A DNA stretch of 64,000 bases. Origin: Hibiscus mutabilis (lineage: Eukaryota > Streptophyta > Magnoliopsida > Malvales > Malvaceae). Position 1 is the stretch's first letter. The number at the start of each line of letters is the position of its first letter. Shown here piece by piece: positions 1 through 12,017 of this stretch. Under the pieces are notes generated by a model. The model was not told where the DNA came from. It saw only the letters and a list, made by a program, of their open reading frames with translations, and ran no database searches. Made by a program: the position numbers and the translations under genes. The DNA is taken from contig CM033744.1 of NCBI GenBank assembly GCA_019671005.1, forward strand, positions 10,284,128 through 10,348,127. The letters are read 5' to 3'.

Positions 1-856
1 AACCTTAATTTCACCATCTACTATCAATTTCCATGATCATCTTCATCCATAACATAACTTATACTCAACTTAATCAAACAAAATTACCATCAAAATGTAG
101 AGAATCAAGCATATATCACTTTACCTTAATTAATTTTGCTTGAAACTTGTCTTGATTCTTCAATTTTGGCTTGAAAGATTGAAAACTTTTCTTTTCCCCC
201 CTTTTCTCTAACTTTCGAATAGCCTAGGAAATAAGATGAAGATATTTTCTCATCTTTTTAATTAATCCACATGTTTTAAAGTAAAAATGAATTTTTAATT
301 CATTTTACATAGTGAAATTACTATTTTACCCCTTTAATCCAGTGGCCAAGATTCAATCTTATCAAAAATCAATGGCCATGATTAATTCTATGTGTAACTC
401 ACCTTCCAAAATTGCACTCAACTAGTCTTTATTTACAACAAGACTTAAAAATTGCCATTCCATTAAAATTTAACCAAATTGGTTCCAATCCAATCGTCCA
501 TGTCCCAAAATATCTTAGATTTTTTTATTTATGGCATTTATTCGATCCAAATATTCGAATTTCACTCAATACGATTTCCAAATTTTCTTTCTATGAACTT
601 TAAAGCTTTATAGCCACTAATATAAGCCTCGTACGAAAAATCTGAGTGACACGAAAGTGTCACTCTTGGGGGTGAACTATTCATATACGGGGTTAACTTA
701 CATAACTTTTATAAATTATAATTTAGTCCCTTAACTTTTCCAAAGTTTATACTTTGACCATCAAACATTTAAAATTTTCATTTTGGTCACTGAACTAAAA
801 CCACCAATATTTAACTTTTAACGTTTTAGTCACTAAGAAAATATTGAGGCATTACA
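1..856 (-). repeat. Partial 3' LTR of the Tekay-like element
   Basis: These 856 bases match 7692-8543 almost base for base, with scattered substitutions and small indels. They end on the plus strand in GGCATTACA, the complement of the LTR start TGTAATGCC. Short open frames inside (for example 412-603) are antisense to the element and recur in the other LTR copy, so they are not genes. A 9-bp perfect inverted repeat lies at 644-665. Confidence 0.9.
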
Positions 857-872
857 ATTCTCCCCCTTAAGA
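857..872 (-). other. Polypurine tract next to 3' LTR
   Basis: On the minus strand the bases just before the LTR read CTTAAGGGGGAGAATT, a purine-rich plus-strand primer site. The same tract is found at 8544-8559 beside the second internal fragment. Confidence 0.75.
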
Positions 873-910
873 AATTTCGTCCTCGAATTTTCAAGACGTA
901 CATGTTTTAA

Positions 911-2263
911 ACAAGTATACTATTTTTCCATTGCATCTTTTGCTTCTCACGTTGCTTCTTCCACTTTGTGATTGCGCCAAAGGACTTTCACCAATGGTAT
1001 TTGCTTGTTCCTTAATTCTTTGACACCATACGCTAGTATCTTTACTGGTTCTTCTTCATAGGCCAAATCTGATTGCAACTCAATTTCCTCCGGTGCAATC
1101 ACATGTGATGGATCAAATATATATCTCTGGAGCATCGAAACATGGAAAACATCATGAATTTTACTCATCTCAGGCGAAAGAGCTAACTGATATGCCACAG
1201 GACCAACCTTTTTCAGTAATTCATACGGTCTAATATATCTGGGACTTAACTTATCTTTACGACCGAATCTTATTATTTTCTTCCAATGAGAAACTTTCAA
1301 CAATACTTTTTCTCCAGCTTCAAATTGAATGTCCTTTCTTTTCAAATCTGCATATGACTTCTGTCGATCAGCGGCCTTTTTAAAATTGCCTTGCACAATC
1401 TTAACCTTTTCGTCCATTTCTTGCAACATATCTGGCTTAATCAACTTGCGATCATGCAACTCAAACCAGTTCAATGGTGATCTGCAATTCCGACCATAAA
1501 GAGCTTCATAAGGTGCCATTTGAATACTTGCCTGATAACTATTATTGTAAGCAAATTCTGCTAATAGAAAGTACTTTTCCCATGATCCTTAAAATGCAAT
1601 TATACAAGCTCTTAACATATCCTCAAGTATCTAAATTATCCTTTCAGACTGACCATATGTTTGAGGATGAAATGCAGTACTAAAGTTCAATCTTGTCCCC
1701 AAAGCTCCGTGCAATGATTTCTAAAATCTTGATGTGAACTTTTGATCTCGATCTGATACTATAGATATAGGCACCCCATGTAGTCGGACTATTTCATTAA
1801 TATACAACTTGGCATACTTGCTCATCTGATAATCTGTTCTAACTGGTATAAAGTGAGCAGATTTAGTTAACCTGTCCACAATTACCCATATAGAATCTAT
1901 CTTGTTGGGGGTCAATGGCAATCCTATCACAAAATCCATAGTAATTCTATCCCACTTCCATTGTGGAATAGAAATAGGTTGTAACTTTCCTGATAGCACT
2001 TGATGATCAACTTTTACTTGTTGACAAGTCAAACACTTGGCAACAAACTTTGATATCATTCTTTTCATACCAGACCACCAATATCGACTCTTCAAATCTT
2101 GATACATCTTGTTTCCCCTAGGATGCATAGTCAAGGGACTATAGTGTGCCTCAGAAAGCAAATCTTGCTTCAGCTCAGCATCTTCAGGAATATATACTTT
2201 ATCTTTGTAATAAAGGCACCCATCAGATTTAATCTCAAAATCTTTAATTCCACTGGACTCCAC
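911..2263 (-). pseudogene. Integrase with chromodomain-like tail, Tekay-like element (decayed)
   Basis: The 2263-1721 part holds the zinc-binding H-H-C-C region (ends with CLTCQQ) and most of the DDE core: the first Asp in RITMDFVIGLP and the second Asp in SIVSDRD. The 1519-947 part holds the C-terminal region (MAPYEALYGRNCRSP, then KIHDVFHVSMLQRY) and the start of a chromodomain-like tail (PLVKVLWRNHKVEEAT). Stops interrupt it near 1720, 1590 and 946. The stops near 1720 and 946 both fall where the family has Trp, the second by comparison with the intact copy at 8578-9309. The protein would insert the cDNA, and the tail is thought to steer insertion to heterochromatin. It is not functional as it stands. 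Confidence 0.85.
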
Positions 2264-2314
2264 TTGCTTTATCTTGGTTTTACAATCTTCATCTCGTTGT
2301 TGGCTTTCTTTAAT

Positions 2315-3590
2315 TCAGTCTAATAATGATGATCTCAATTGCAACTCTACCAACAACGAACCATCAATTCTCCCTTTTAACTGCACATTTAAAGCCCGCA
2401 ATGTAGTAAATGTTTTTCGACTCAAAGCATCTGCTACAACGTTTGCCCGGCCTGGGTGATAGTCAATGATCAGATCATAATCTTTTATCAGTTCCAACCG
2501 CCTCCGTTGCCGTAACTTCAACTCTTTCTATGTCATTAAATATTTTAAACATTTATGATCCGTATAAACATGACAGCGTTCACCGTAGAGATAATGTTGC
2601 CATACTTTTAGAGCAAAAACTACAGTCGCCAGCTCTAAATCATGAGTCAGATAATTCCTTTCATGTGGCTTTAACTGCCGAGAAGCATAAGCAACCACCT
2701 TTCCATCCTGCATTAATATGCACCCCCAATCCATTATGAGATGCATCACTATACAAAGTAAACTCCTTTCCCGATTCGGGTTGTACTAAAATTGAAGCTT
2801 CTGTCAAAATTTTCTTTATTTGATCAAAACTTTCTTGAAACTTTTCAATCCAAACAAATGGGACATTCTTTCTCAATAACTTCGTAAGTGGAGCAGCTAT
2901 CATCGAAAAGTTTTTCACAAACCTTCGACAATATCCAGCAAGTCCCAAGAAACTTCAAACTTCAGTAATATTCTTGGGAACCTTCTACTCCACAATAGAT
3001 TGTATCTTTTTAAGGTCCACTCTAATTCCTTCAGCTGAAGCAATGTGACCCAAGAAAGCTACTTCAGATAACCAGAACTCGCATTTTGAGAGCTTGGCAT
3101 ATAACTTATTTTCCTTCAAAATCTGTAATACTATCCTCAAATGTGTATCATGATCTTCTTTAGTCTTCAAGTACACTAATATATCATCAATGAAAACTAC
3201 GACAAACTGATCAAGATACGGTTGAAATACTCGGTTCATTAAATCCATAAATGATGCTGGAGCATTTGTAAGGCCAAATGGCATCATTGCAAAGTCATAA
3301 TACCCGTACCTCACTCATAATGTTGTCTTTTGAATATCTTCCTCATTGACTTTCAGTTTATAATAACCAGACCGAAGATTGATTTTAGAGAATACTGCCG
3401 CTCCTTTTAGTTGATCAAATAAATCTTCTATTTTTTGCAAAGGATACTTATTCTTTATGGTCTCCTTATTCAGTTGTCGGTAATCAATACACAGTCGCAA
3501 CAAACCATCTTTCTTTTTGACAAAAAGCACCGGAACTCCCCATGGTGATGAGCTAGGACTTGTAAATCCTCTATTTAATAACTACTGCAA
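2315..3590 (-). pseudogene. Reverse transcriptase and RNase H, Tekay-like element (decayed)
   Basis: 3530-3315 carries the early RT motifs (LCIDYRQLNKETIKNKYPLQ, palm start). 3314-2985 carries MPFGLTNAPASF and the catalytic FIDD. 2948-2661 is the thumb/connection (GLAGYCRRFVKNFS) and the start of RNase H (LYSDASHNGLG). 2749-2528 continues RNase H (HVYTDHKCLKYL), and 2521-2315 is the linker to integrase (DYHPGRANVVADALSR). The pieces are separated by nonsense changes near 3313, 2984, 2956 and 2526 and a small frame change near 2700. Some stops stand where relatives have Trp or Arg. Confidence 0.87.
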
Positions 3591-4430
3591 CTATGACTTT
3601 AACTCCCTCAATTTTGCAGGTGTCATTCTATATGGAGTCATGGATACTGGCTCAGTACCGGGAATAACCTCGATTCCAAACTGTACTTCTCTTTCAGGAG
3701 GTAATCCTGGTAACTCTTCCGAAAATACCTCAGGAAGATCCCAAACTGTCAGAATTGCACCGAGGTTAGTATTAATCTTTTTAGTATCCACTACGTGGGC
3801 TAGAAAAGCCTCACAACCTTGCTCCAGTAATTTCTTGGCTTTAAAAGCCGAAATCACATTCTTTATACATTGAGATCCTTCGCCCAACACTATAATCTCT
3901 AAGCCATCCGCAGTCTTTAAAATCAACTGCTGTTGGCAACATCTTACTGTAGCATCGTAGGCATGAAGCCAATCCATGCCCAAAATGATCTCACGATCAC
4001 TAAATGGCAGTTCTAACAAGTCAGCTGGGAATTCAATTCCCTGAACTTTAAGCGGACATCTTCTACTTACTTTAGTTAGCCTAGCACTTTGGCCTATGGG
4101 GTTTATGGCTATCACATCACTCTGAGTTAGTTCTAAAGGAATTCCTCTTTCCCGAACTAATCTAGAACTAACGTAAGAGTGTGTACATCCGGTATCTATC
4201 AGAACAAATACAGGTTGACCATAGAGTTGGAAAGCACCTGTAACAATGTCAGGTTCATCTCGGTCGTTCTGTGTACGGATGTGATATACCCTCACTGAAT
4301 GTCTATCATCTCGACCTACAAAAGATTCAGTCTCCTTTCGAGAATCCATTATGGATGATCCTGTAGATCCTCGACCTTTGCCTATTTTCATTCCAACAGA
4401 TCTTTCAGTCATCTCGATTTGGACAGTCAC
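3591..4430 (-). pseudogene. Retropepsin-type protease domain, Tekay-like element
   Basis: This frame follows gag after a frame change near 4430. Its aspartic protease core is FVLIDTGCTHSYVSS (residues about 90-104), with ILGMDWLHAYDA downstream, the usual second landmark of gypsy proteases. The end (MTPYRMTPAKLRELKS) is the N-terminal edge of the RT domain and runs into a stop just after 3591. The protease would process the Gag-Pol polyprotein. The catalytic DTG is present. The frame is open for 279 codons but cut off from gag and RT by breaks. Confidence 0.85.
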
Positions 4431-5303
4431 TTATAAAATGTCCAGTTTCACCAAACGGAAACAAGCTCTCGTGACCATCCGACACTCCCCTTGATGTTTT
4501 CGATTACAAAATTTACATTGAGAAGGTCCTTGTTTCTTTCCAGAGCCTTTCACTGATATTGAAGTGTTTTTGGACTTTCCAACTTGACTTGATTGTCCCT
4601 GATATGCTGAAAATCCAGATCTCTCTTGCTGCGAATATCCTTTGCCTCGCTTTGATGATCGCAACGCAAAAGATGCTTTAGCACTTCTTTTCTGGCTCTG
4701 TGATTCATTTTCAGCTTTTTCCCGAACAATCTCCATTGCTTTAGCTCTATTAAATGCTTCTTGAAAGTTTCTGGGAATAATAAACACCAACACCTCTTGA
4801 TATCTGACATCTAATCCGCTTATAAAACTATCAGTGATGGCTCTCTCGTCCGGTAGTAATTCAGAGGCAAACCTACTCAGTCTATTAAACTCTAATTCAT
4901 ATTCATAAACCGAGCGATCTCCCTGCTTAAGGTCCAAGAACCGTTGCCTCATTTCCCAAATAAATGCATCTCTAATATATTTCCTCCTAAACTCGTGGAG
5001 GAAAAACTGCCAGTTCACCTCTTCTTGAACACGAGCAGTGACATTGTTCCACCACATCAGTGCATGATCTCTCAACAAGGAGACAACTCCTTCCAGCTTT
5101 CCTCGATCATCACACCCAATTTGAAACAACATTGTCTGTATGGCATTCAACCAGAAATCTACAGACATAGGATCCATATCGACGTTACCTTTACAATCAA
5201 GAGCTTGCAGCTTCTTTAACTCCTTCGGAACAGAAATTCGAGGAGGTCTATTAAGTATTGCATCCAGTGCTTGCAGAAACGTACCCCGGTCTTGCACCGG
5301 CAT
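4431..5303 (-). pseudogene. Gag, Tekay-like element (C-terminal frame break)
   Basis: This 290-codon frame has the Retrotrans_gag pattern. A WLNAIQ segment and a GVVSLLRDHALMWWNN stretch lie in the first 100 residues. FRRKYIRDAF and FLDLKQGDRSVYEYELEFN follow, then a basic Gln/Ser-rich tail. Near residue 265 is a zinc knuckle-like CKFCNRKHQGEC. A second knuckle begins at ACFR, but the frame shifts inside it, so the protein ends wrongly. Upstream of the chosen Met an in-frame stop lies near 5327. Gag would form the intracellular particle and bind the element RNA. Confidence 0.85.
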
Positions 5304-5571
5304 TTTCTGTGCAGGTGCACCAGCCTTCTATTGAATAGGCTGAGGTACTTCTTCACCAACTTCTGGAGCATTCTTAGGCCCCACTTGTTGAGTAGCATGT
5401 CAGGATCCGATTCCCTCTAGCATCTGAAGTCATAACATACACTTAAACTAATAAGCAATTGCATCGATCAAACAAGTATCATTTTCAAGTAAATACGACA
5501 TCCTAGTGGCATGTATACACTTTGACGCTTTTATCAATTTCAATTTAACTCTAGAACCAGCTAAACCTGTA

Positions 5572-5583
5572 GCTCTGATACCA
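5572..5583 (-). other. Primer binding site, initiator tRNA-Met type
   Basis: The minus strand reads TGGTATCAGAGC, the standard plant PBS matching the 3' end of initiator tRNA-Met. It lies five bases inside the LTR end at 5589, which fixes element orientation and the LTR boundary. Confidence 0.9.
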
Positions 5584-5588
5584 ATAAA

Positions 5589-8543
5589 TGTAACACCTCA
5601 TTCCCGTATCCGCACGTTGAACACGAGTCAAAGATGTTAGAGCTTTTAGAAATATCTTTTAAACTAAAAATCGAGAATTTTAAAAATTTTAAATTAAGTT
5701 CCCAGGAGGTCACCCATCTTGAAATTTCTCTAATCCAAGCACAATTAACATTATCTTATTTAGGGATTAAAATAATAATTTAATACCCGATAGTAAAACT
5801 TTTTACGTAAATAACATAATCATGTCAAAACATATAATAATAATAAGCAGTTAATATATTTAATATTTATGAAAGGTTTATAAAACTATTAAATACTTGA
5901 TTTAAATATTTTATCAGAAAAACATGTTTAACTAGTACATTCCACTATTAAACACAAAAACATGGATGTCATAAGTACTGAAATTAACCTGTCGACTCGG
6001 TACTCCCCAAAAGAGGCAGTGATGCAAAGCTTCACTCCTATTACTGTTTACGTACGTGTACAATAGAAATACACGCTGAGTATAACTCAGTGAGGCATAA
6101 GATGAAAACATATATAAATATATATTAATGCATGATACTTTCAAAAGTATGAGTCATTAAATCATATGATTCTGTAATGCAAGAACATTTGTATAAGAAA
6201 ACATATAGTTGTACTGTATAATCATGTAGCCCAAGGTAAATATCAAGTGACTAATAAATGAGTCACGAACTTGAAAAGTACTATCCTTGTCTTTAAACTT
6301 GTAGACACATTGAGGATTTAGATAACTTGTACGACACAATGAAGTGTCAGGTAACTTGTATGACACAATGAGTGTCAGATAACTTGTAAGACTCTAATGG
6401 TATACCACAATATTGCCCAACTTAATATTATACTACCAAGGGCAAACTTAAAACAATTCCTGCAAAATGGTAAGCAACCCATATACATTTTATATCATGT
6501 AAAACATATCATATTAGAGTAGTTCATACTTCAATATGCTCTATAACTTTCATGGTGTACTGCAAAAAAATAATTATATGAAATAACTTTGTCATGAATA
6601 TATCATACTATAAAACCATACGTGACCAAAAAACATGCCACAATCTTTAAATTAATAAAATAATGTACCATGCCAAAAATATATTATGCTATTTATAAAA
6701 GTTCTTTACCTTTTTGGGTGACTTATCGCAAGTCTCCCTATAGTATGTTAATAAACATACATTTAAAAATATGTATGCACTCACCTTAGCCTCGATAATT
6801 AACCTTGCTACTTGATTTCACTTCTGATCCTTTTCTTTTTCTTTTCTGCTGAAACGACCTTGATTTATTTCGGAATCTACATGAAAATAACATATACCAT
6901 TTCAAGTATATGTTAGTACATATTGGTACCATATAAAATAATGGGAAGTAATTAAAATAACTATCCATTATGTACAAACTTGATCCGATAAAACTTTCTA
7001 TATTCAAATCACAAATTTTCATACTTTTCTTTAAATTCCCAACTTTTCCCAAAATATCTATTTTAGACCCTAAGGACTCTTTTAAACTTCCAACCATAAA
7101 TTTTCAAGTCTAAACCTTACATTTCTCATCCTTTACACTTTAGGACCCAAACTTTAAAAATTTACTTTTTGGTCCCTAAAGTAATCGAATATTCAATTTG
7201 ACCCAAAATGTTGATTTAAACTTTAAAATCAACTTTTTAATCACTAGACTTAATTTTTCCAACATAATATTCCTCAAATACAAGCTCAACATCAAATCCC
7301 TAAACTTTTCATAAATTCAAGACTAATCCTTAATTTTCTTCAAATTGCCAAATTAGTCATTGTACTCCCAAAAATTTCCATTTTGATCCTTAAACATCAA
7401 TTCATGCTATTTAAATTATAATTCATCAATTCAAGTGCTAAAATAAATTTTCAATAATTTCCCCTAATTTCTCAAAATTTTCGAAATGGTCCCTATAACT
7501 TCAATTGGGGAAATTATTTAATATAACATCAAAATTAAACTTCAAACATCATAATTCATTCAATATCATCCTCATATTAACTTCCTAAACAAAACCCCCA
7601 AATCTTAGGGTTAGGGTTTATGACTTCAAACATGGAATTAATCAAATTTCAAACTTGATTCCATGTTTATAACATTAATTCTACACAAAACAACCTGAAT
7701 TTCATCATCTACTATCAATTTCCATAATCATCTTCACCCATAACATAACTTATACTCAATTTAATCAAACAAAATTACCATCAAAATGTAGAGAATCAAG
7801 CATAAATCACTTTACCTTAATTAATTTTGCTTGAAACTTTGTCTTGATTCTTCAATTTTGGCTTGAAAGTTTGAAAACTTTTCCCCCCCTTTTCTCTAAC
7901 TTTCGAATAGTGTAGGAAATAAGATGAGGATATTTTCTCATCTTTTTAATTAATCCATATGTTTTAAAGTAAAAATGAATTTTTAATTCATTTTACATAG
8001 TGAATTACTATTTTACCCCTTTAATCCAATGGCCAAGATTCAGTCTTATCAAAAATCAATGGCCATGATTAATTCCATGTGTAATTCACCTTCCAAAATT
8101 GCCCTCAACTAGTCTTTATTTACAACAAGACTTAAAAATTGCCATTCCATTAAAATTGAACCAAATTGGTTCCAATACAACTCTCCATGTCCCAAAATAT
8201 CTTAGATTTTTTTATTTATGGCATTTATTCGATCCAAATATTCGAATTTCACTCAATACGATTTCCAAATTTTCTTTCTATGAACTTTAAAGCTTTATAG
8301 CCACTAATATAAGCCTCGTACGAAAAATCTGAGTGACACGAAAGTGTCACTCTTGGGGGTGAACTATTCATATACGGGGTTAACTTACATAACTTTTATA
8401 AATTATAATTTAGTCCCTTAACTTTTCCAAAGTTTATACTTTGACCATCAAACATTTAAAATTTTCATTTTGGTCACTGAACTAAAACCACCAATATTTA
8501 ACTTTTAACGTTTTAGTCACTAAGCAAATATTGGGGCATTACA
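5589..8543 (-). repeat. Complete 2.95-kb LTR shared by two Tekay-like internal regions
   Basis: On the plus strand it begins TGTAACACC just after the PBS and ends GGCATTACA just before a polypurine tract, so its ends are TG...CA. The last 852 bases match 1-856. It serves as 5' LTR for the element on its left and as 3' LTR for the integrase fragment on its right. Open frames inside (5932-6144, 6157-6366, 6786-7097, 8099-8290) show no conserved domain, and I treat them as chance. Confidence 0.88.
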
Positions 8544-9352
8544 ATTCTCCCCCTTAAGAAAATTCGTCCGCGAATTTTCAAGACGTACCTGTTTTAAACA
8601 AGTGCGGATATTGTTTTTCCATTGCATCCTTTGCTTCCCACGTTGCTTCTTCCACTTTTTGATTGCGCCAAAGGACTTTCACCAATGGTATTTGCTTGTT
8701 CCTTAATTCTTTGACACCATACGCTAGTATATTTATTGGTTCTTCTTCATAGGTCAAATCTGATTGCCACTCAATTTCCTCCGGTACAATCACATGTGAT
8801 GGATCAGATCTATATCTCTGGAGCATCGAAACATGGAAAACATCATGAATTTTACTCATCTCCGGCGGAAGAGCTAATTGATATGCCACAGGACCAACCT
8901 TTTTCAGTATTTCATACGGTCTAATATATCTGGGACTTAACTTACCTTTACGACCGAATCTCATTATTTTCTTCCAAGGAAAAACTTCCAAGAATATTTT
9001 TTCTCCAACTTCAAACTGAATGTCCTTTCTTTTCAAATCTGCATATGACTTTTGTCGATCAGTGGCCTTTTTAAGATTGTCTTGCACAATCTTAACCTTT
9101 TCCTCCATTTCTTGCAACATATCTGGCTTAATCAACTTGCGATCATGCAACTCAAACCAGTTCAATGGTGATCTGCACTTCCGACCATAAAGAGCTTCAT
9201 AAGGTGCCATTTGAATACTTGCCTGATAACTATTATTGTAAGCAAATTCTGCTAATGGCAAGTACTTTTCCCATGATCCTTCAAATTCAATTATACAAGC
9301 TCTTAACATATCCTCAAGTATCTAAATTATCCTTTCAGACTGACCATCTATT
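8544..9352 (-). pseudogene. Integrase C-terminal part with chromodomain-like tail, second Tekay-like copy
   Basis: A minus-strand frame of 243 codons (9309-8578) is open from the end of the integrase core through MAPYEALYGRKCRSP, DVFHVSMLQRY and PLVKVLWRNQKVEEATWE to a natural-looking end (KQYPHLFKTGTS). It is nearly identical to 947-1590 but lacks that copy's stops, so it shows what the family protein looks like. Everything upstream of the integrase core is missing. The match stops at about 9352, where a second short stretch of integrase sequence begins. Confidence 0.85.
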
Positions 9353-11716
9353 TGGTGATCTGCACTTCCGACCATAAAGAGATTCATAAGAGGCCACCCT
9401 TGGAACCAAAGGCCAAAGAACAATAGGTCTGGAGCTTGCAGTTATTGTCCGGCCACCGGAGGAGGCTCCACGCGCCCCCACGTAACACCAGTGAGGGTGG
9501 GCGTGTGCCAGCCCAGGCAGGTGCACCAGGATCTAGTGCATTACGCCATACTAGATCCTACTTGGACGGTTTCACATAGGCTCGACCACACTGGACCAGG
9601 CCACGTAGGTGCACACTAGTTATGGCGCACCGCATCACAATCGATTGGCCAGCTTGACCAGCCGTTGACCGACGTTGATCGGTATTGACTGGGCTGTTGA
9701 CTTTTGGGGGGACCCTACCTGAGGGTTTCTCGACGTTTTGGATCCATTTACACAATCTATATTTCCAAATTCAAACCCGATAAGCTATTTTTACGCGTTT
9801 GACCTTGTGAATGGTATAGAAGGTACATGAAATTAATGTATTTTCATATTTGTTAATATACGAGGATTGTTCGAGTTTGGATATCAAATCAAGTAGGATA
9901 TTCGAGAAGTTTATATGAGGATTTTAGCAATATCAGCTTAAGGCTAGTACACCTCGAACTATGAAATGCTTTACGAGCATCATAAGCGTAATTGTTTTGC
10001 ATGTTAGTAGTTGCAAATTAGGAGATGAGTAATAAGCGTGTGTTGATGCTGATAGTTAGATGCTTGGTAATTATTGAGATGCTTGATGAGCTTGAGGAAG
10101 TTTGAATCTGTTATGAGCTTTAGAGACCGTATAGGATTGTCTGAATATCCGTATGAATATCTAATTGTATGATTGGTTGACTAATTAATAAATGATGATG
10201 CCTTGTGTATTAGCTGAATAAATTAATATGTTTGGTTAGAGACAATACTGATAAATATTAGATTAAATGGGTAAAAAGCTGGTAAGTGGTAATAATTAAT
10301 TAAATACGCTAGCAACGTACTTTAATGCCTTTCATAAGATTTAGGGACCTAATGAGCGTTATAACACCATAATTTAAAGAAATTGTGTGAACCCATGAGT
10401 TGGGTACAGGTACCAGTGTTATAAGCAATTAGGGTTATATCGGTACGGGTGGGACCGTACCAATACTTATGGAAATTAGGAATTTCCAATAAGCTAATTG
10501 GTAGTGGTACACGTGTGAGTACCATTAGCCAGGGGTACCGTATCGATACCCATATTCGAGTACCGATGTCGTTGAACTAAATAATCTAAATTACCGGTCT
10601 AAGATAAGTGTAAATACGAAATATTAATAATTGAATTATGACTTGATAAATGAGATTAATTATACACTTCTCCATAATGTATTAACAACTCGATAATGTA
10701 TAATAAATGATATGTTGACGATTAGCAACAATAAGGGGATCATTGGGATCACGTTGCTTGTATGTCGGGTAGGCATTTGATGGGTTGAGTCTTCTTGATT
10801 GATGGGATCCGGATACCAAGTGAAAGATTATTACAACACCATAGTTGAGGTACCGAATGGAGGTTACCGATGCTATGTGACTCAGACCTCATTCGAAGAT
10901 ACTTGAGGAGAGATTCCAAGTATGGGTGTATGTTTCGATGCTATGTGACCCAACCTCACCTAGAGTGTAGATTCTTGAGGATAATTTCGAGCAGGGTGTA
11001 TGTTCCGATGCTATATGACCCAGCCTCACCCGGAGTGTATGTATCTATGCTTTGTGACCCAACCTCACTCTAGAGTTGTTGTTGTTGATATATGTTTCTG
11101 CCTAGATGATCTGATGAGATCTCAGGTATGGTTGGGCCTTGTGAGCCATGAATGATGATTGCTATTATGTTAGCATGTGTTTATGTGACTAGTGGTAGTG
11201 CCACATGTTTATTTATCTCTTCTTATTGCTTGTACTAGCTTGCATGCTTATATTTATGATGAGCATGAAGTGTAGCAGAGTAGATGTGTACCACTGAGCT
11301 TTGTAAGCTCAGCGCTCGAAATCGTTGTTTTCGTGCGTAGGTTGATCTTTGGATCGTGGGATCGAGGAGCACTACCAGCATGGGATTCCAGGAGGTGAAG
11401 GTTTTCAAAGTAAGGTGCTTGCATTTAGTGGGCTATGTATTCATAGGACCTTACGTGGTAGAGTCTATACATTTTTATTTTGCAAATTGTATAAATCAAT
11501 TTTAATGTATCGAATATTTTATTTCAATTGGAGCTCCATTGTGACGTTTTATTCTATTATATATATCTTAAATTGTGGGCTTTAACTGTTTTTAAGAAAA
11601 TTTAAGGTTTTAAGTTTGGGCTTGAGGCCCAAATGTGACATCTGGGTCGAGACTGTTACATCGAGAGGGTTAGACCTAGTTATTTTTTATCTGTCTTAAG
11701 TTGTGGGTTCGTTACA
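9353..11716. repeat. Probable fragment of another LTR, with junction to integrase sequence
   Basis: 9353-9392 repeats the integrase stretch at 9171-9210 (minus-strand SYESLYGRKCRSP). GC-rich sequence follows to about 9720, then AT-rich sequence without convincing frames. The segment near 11290-11340 (paired GAGCTTTGTAAGCTC motif, then a pyrimidine-rich stretch and GTAGG) and the end GGTTCGTTACA at 11716 look like the R/U5 part of a plus-strand gypsy LTR. I could not find a matching start or a TSD, so boundaries are uncertain. Small frames here (9558-9755, 11349-11585) have no recognisable domain. Confidence 0.4.
10855..11075. repeat. Imperfect tandem repeat, about 60-bp unit, ~4 copies
   Basis: The phrase GATGCTATGTGACCCA, or close variants, recurs at about 10869, 10938, 11006 and 11047. 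Each copy is followed by ACCTCA or CCTCAC and a GTGTATGTTTC-like spacer. Units vary in length from about 40 to 69 bases. It lies inside the LTR-like region. Confidence 0.65.
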
Positions 11717-12012
11717 CCCTTTGATCGCTTCATTGTAATCAATTAAAACATGGATACGTTGCACTCTTTTTCCTCTACTTAGGTTTAGAGAGGTTTTTTA
11801 ACGAGACACGTATCTATGTTCAATCCTTGTATGGTTGTACTTTTAATCATACCTTATTATTTCAAAAAAATCTTATTTTGTTAAATGAACTAATTAAATT
11901 AAAAGAAGCTTGCAAAAATGATGAATAAAATTTTAAAAGTAGTTGCCAGTTTCATCTTGATTAGTTTACATTTCGATCATAGGTTGGATCATAGTCTAAA
12001 TTTTAAACACCT
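11717..12012. other. Unannotated AT-rich spacer
   Basis: I see no gene or repeat boundary in these 296 bases between the LTR-like end and the TSD of the next element. Confidence 0.5.
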
Positions 12013-12017
12013 CATTC

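Larger units (their letters stand above)
1..8543 (-). mobile_element. Tekay/Del-like Ty3-gypsy chromovirus, 3' LTR cut by window edge
   Basis: This is an LTR retrotransposon read on the minus strand. In element order the parts are: complete 5' LTR (8543-5589), tRNA-iMet-type PBS (5583-5572), gag (from 5303), protease, reverse transcriptase, RNase H, integrase with a chromodomain-like tail (to about 920), polypurine tract, and a 3' LTR whose first 856 bases lie in the window. The order PR-RT-RH-INT, the FIDD polymerase motif, the very long LTR and the integrase tail fit the Tekay/Del clade. The clade call is by recognition. Every pol segment carries stops, so the element is dead. The distal end and its TSD are outside the window. 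Confidence 0.85.

Noticed and set aside
412..603. 63-codon frame, also at 8099-8290
   Set aside because: It lies in LTR sequence antisense to the element, has no domain, and recurs because the LTR recurs.
9403..11721. CCCTT repeats as a TSD of a solo LTR ending at 11716
   Set aside because: CCCTT at 9403-9407 is followed by GGAACC, which is not an LTR start and does not pair with the end GTTACA.
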